Below are positions 44,690 to 46,196 of a stretch of DNA of 46,196 nucleotides, in pieces. Origin of the DNA: Methanosarcinales archaeon (GTDB taxonomy: Archaea; Halobacteriota; Methanosarcinia; Methanosarcinales; Methanocomedenaceae); the NCBI GenBank assembly GCA_021108405.1, contig JAIOQW010000146.1, positions 1 to 46,196 on the forward strand. The letters run 5' to 3'. The translations under genes were made by a program, and so were the position numbers. Each line of letters begins with the position of its first letter. The stretch's first letter is position 1. A model generated the notes under the pieces. The model had not been told where the DNA came from and searched no databases. It saw only the letters and a list, made by a program, of their open reading frames with translations.

Positions 44690-46196
44690 TTATATTTCAG
44701 CTTCATATATGGAACCATCAAGGATAATACTTTTAATTAGCTCTACATCTTCATTTAAGTATTCTATTAAAACATTGGCATTAAAAGTATAAAATATTAC
44801 TTTATCTTCTCTATTTTCATTTTTTCGGATTGTAATATTATTAACCCATCGTTCATCTGATTTTTGATTTGAATAAGTACCAAACACATAGTCAAATTCT
44901 TCGTCTATTTCATTATTTTCTAAAATAATGGTACTATTTGAAAAATTTGAAATATATATCCCAAAATGCCTTTCATTATCCGAAATCAAATTATTCTTAA
45001 TAATATAATCTTCTCCACCTCTTTCAATTACAATACCTGTTTTATAGTTTGAATTAAAAGAATTATTTTGAATAATTATATTTTTGGAATTCCAAATCGT
45101 CATTCCATGCCCATACCCCCAACCATTTTCAAATGAGTTACTTTTTTCAACTGTAATATTTTCAGCATTCCAGATAAAAAAACCATCGTAATAAGAATTT
45201 GTTACGGTGTTATTAACAAATAGTAGATGATGAACTTTATTTCCATCTCCACCTTCAATATCAAAGCCTTCTTTGTTTGTATGATTTATATAATTATTTT
45301 CAAAATTACTGTAACTTATGCTGTTAAGAATAGCCATTCCTTCAAGACCTGCATTTAAAATTATATTATTTTTTATATTATGATTAGATGGGATGCCATT
45401 AGTATTGTAAATATTAAAAATTAACCCATGAGATGTTGAATTAATTATAATTGAATCAGTAATGCTACTGTTAGTAACATTACCATCAAAACTAATTCCA
45501 TTTAAAAGCGGATGTTGTACAGTAACATTCGAAATTTTAACATTTGAAGTATATGGTGAACATCCACGGATTGAAATTTCACCAATCCTATTGAAATTTG
45601 ATTGTTTTATCTCACCTCTTAAAACATTCAGATAGACAATTCCCCTTTCTTTTGGTCTTTTATGATAATTATTTTTTGAAGTTAGTCCTATATTAGATAT
45701 ATTGCTGTTCGATACCTTTAAATCAGATTTGTGACCTTCTGCAACTATAAATCCTCTTTGTTTGGCTTCGTCATCAGCTGGTGCTTTTTTGATAGTATCC
45801 CACGAAGAAAGATTGATTCCATTTATTTCAGCCTTTCCAAATATTTGAATATATGCCACTGTTGAGTCATCTATTGATAACAGCCGTAGTTCTTCTGTAT
45901 CACTATTATTTATGAATAAAGTGCCATTTTCATTCACAATAATAGGAACCTTAAGCAACCAAACTTTAGAATTTATCTCTTCGAGCAAGGAATTATTGCT
46001 TAGAATGTAATGAACTTTTGATAAATTGCAGCTATTGTGCACATAAATTATATTATTTTTAAGAGTTATTATAGAAGGGGGGGTGGGAGTAGGTTCAACA
46101 GTCGGCTCAACAGTCGGTTCAACAGTCGGTTCAACAGTCGGCTCAACAGTAGGTTCAACAGTAGGTTCAACAGTAGGTTCAACAGTAGGTTCAACA
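44690..46196 (-). CDS. Right-handed beta-helix surface protein with VEPT-repeat linker (N-terminus outside window)
   Basis: The tracked ORF begins at a GTG (46042), but the same frame stays open to the window edge. It encodes a (VEPT)n linker and PTPPSI, so the real protein is longer. Residues after the linker form a parallel beta helix of NosD/pectate-lyase type: repeated turns such as NSSITDSIIINSTSHGL, NNIILNAGLEG, NNTVTNSYYDGF and QNNSFNSNYKTG, many Asn ladders and potential glycosylation sites. There is no C-terminal anchor or sorting signal at the stop. It is probably extracellular; polysaccharide binding or cleavage is an inference. It lies upstream of the flippase on the same strand. 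Confidence 0.85.
   Translation of the reverse strand, partial: VEPTVEPTVEPTVEPTVEPTVEPTVEPTVEPTVEPTPTPPSIITLKNNIIYVHNSCNLSKVHYILSNNSLLEEINSKVWLLKVPIIVNENGTLFINNSDTEELRLLSIDDSTVAYIQIFGKAEINGINLSSWDTIKKAPADDEAKQRGFIVAEGHKSDLKVSNSNISNIGLTSKNNYHKRPKERGIVYLNVLRGEIKQSNFNRIGEISIRGCSPYTSNVKISNVTVQHPLLNGISFDGNVTNSSITDSIIINSTSHGLIFNIYNTNGIPSNHNIKNNIILNAGLEGMAILNSISYSNFENNYINHTNKEGFDIEGGDGNKVHHLLFVNNTVTNSYYDGFFIWNAENITVEKSNSFENGWGYGHGMTIWNSKNIIIQNNSFNSNYKTGIVIERGGEDYIIKNNLISDNERHFGIYISNFSNSTIILENNEIDEEFDYVFGTYSNQKSDERWVNNITIRKNENREDKVIFYTFNANVLIEYLNEDVELIKSIILDGSIYEAEI
46091..46196. repeat. 12-nt tandem repeat encoding VEPT
   Basis: Nearly nine units of aggttcaacagt with c/t variants (cggttcaacagt, cggctcaacagt) reach the window end. 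The unit is four codons, so changes in copy number keep the frame. Confidence 0.9.

Noticed and set aside
46091-46196. Regular 12-nt repeats as a possible CRISPR or origin iteron
   Set aside because: Units are direct, without spacers, and in frame with the beta-helix protein as VEPT codons.

Overview
Kind of organism: the window is archaeal and most likely from the Methanosarcinales or a close anaerobic methane-oxidising (ANME-2-like) relative. The evidence is a TFB, a Gar1-type H/ACA RNP protein, a clamp-loader small subunit (RfcS), CofE for coenzyme F420, a GHMP-type archaeal shikimate kinase, a four-subunit pyruvate:ferredoxin oxidoreductase, a DUF1699 protein (a family I know from Methanosarcinales), PGF-CTERM and PEF-CTERM surface proteins and an archaeosortase. 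Genes are short-spaced and often overlap by ATGA; some look leaderless with TATA elements 20-40 nt upstream. No rRNA, tRNA, CRISPR array or complete insertion sequence was seen. No searches were run: family calls rest on motifs read by eye. Layout 1-6.2 kb: the end of a + strand gene, then a - strand operon (cohesin protein, dockerin-carrying solute-binding protein, OppB, OppC, OppD, OppF). The binding protein has no lipobox, so it is probably held at the surface by dockerin-cohesin contact with the PGF-CTERM-anchored cohesin protein. oppF is frameshifted near its end. 6.2-8.8 kb: rfcS and a small membrane protein, bracketed by two clusters of short hairpin modules in opposite orientation. 8.8-12.1 kb: cofE, a DUF2284 metal-binding protein, a DUF2341 surface protein cut off from its PGF-CTERM tail by an in-frame TAA, and an IS1634-type transposase remnant. 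12.2-17.3 kb: a dCache histidine kinase with a decapitated receiver gene in front of it, a repeat-rich gap, a DUF234-type archaeal ATPase, a macro-domain protein and an unknown gene. 17.3-21.4 kb: a NitT/TauT-type ABC importer with a divergent HTH regulator, and a lipoprotein. 21.6-30.7 kb: mostly housekeeping, comprising DUF1699, chorismate mutase, shikimate kinase, a previously untracked 55-aa six-cysteine protein, a DUF5591 protein, a membrane-bound winged-helix protein, HisA, PorGDAB, a PHP phosphatase, Gar1 and TFB. 30.9-46.2 kb: accessory and surface genes. These are a HEPN-MNT pair, a dead flippase gene, an archaeosortase overlapping an EpsI-like gene, a CPBP protease, a GT2 and a PEF-CTERM protein, followed by an AT-rich polysaccharide cluster (GT2, GT4, a polytopic membrane protein, a pyruvyl transferase, a flippase) and a beta-helix protein whose VEPT-repeat linker runs off the window. 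How they work together: the common theme outside the core genes is the cell surface. The window holds two sorting-signal types (PGF-CTERM and PEF-CTERM), one archaeosortase, an S-layer-side cohesin/dockerin tether and a glycan assembly/export set. Several genes are decaying (oppF, the DUF2341 tail, a receiver, a flippase, a GxxExxY gene, a transposase), mostly next to repeats.
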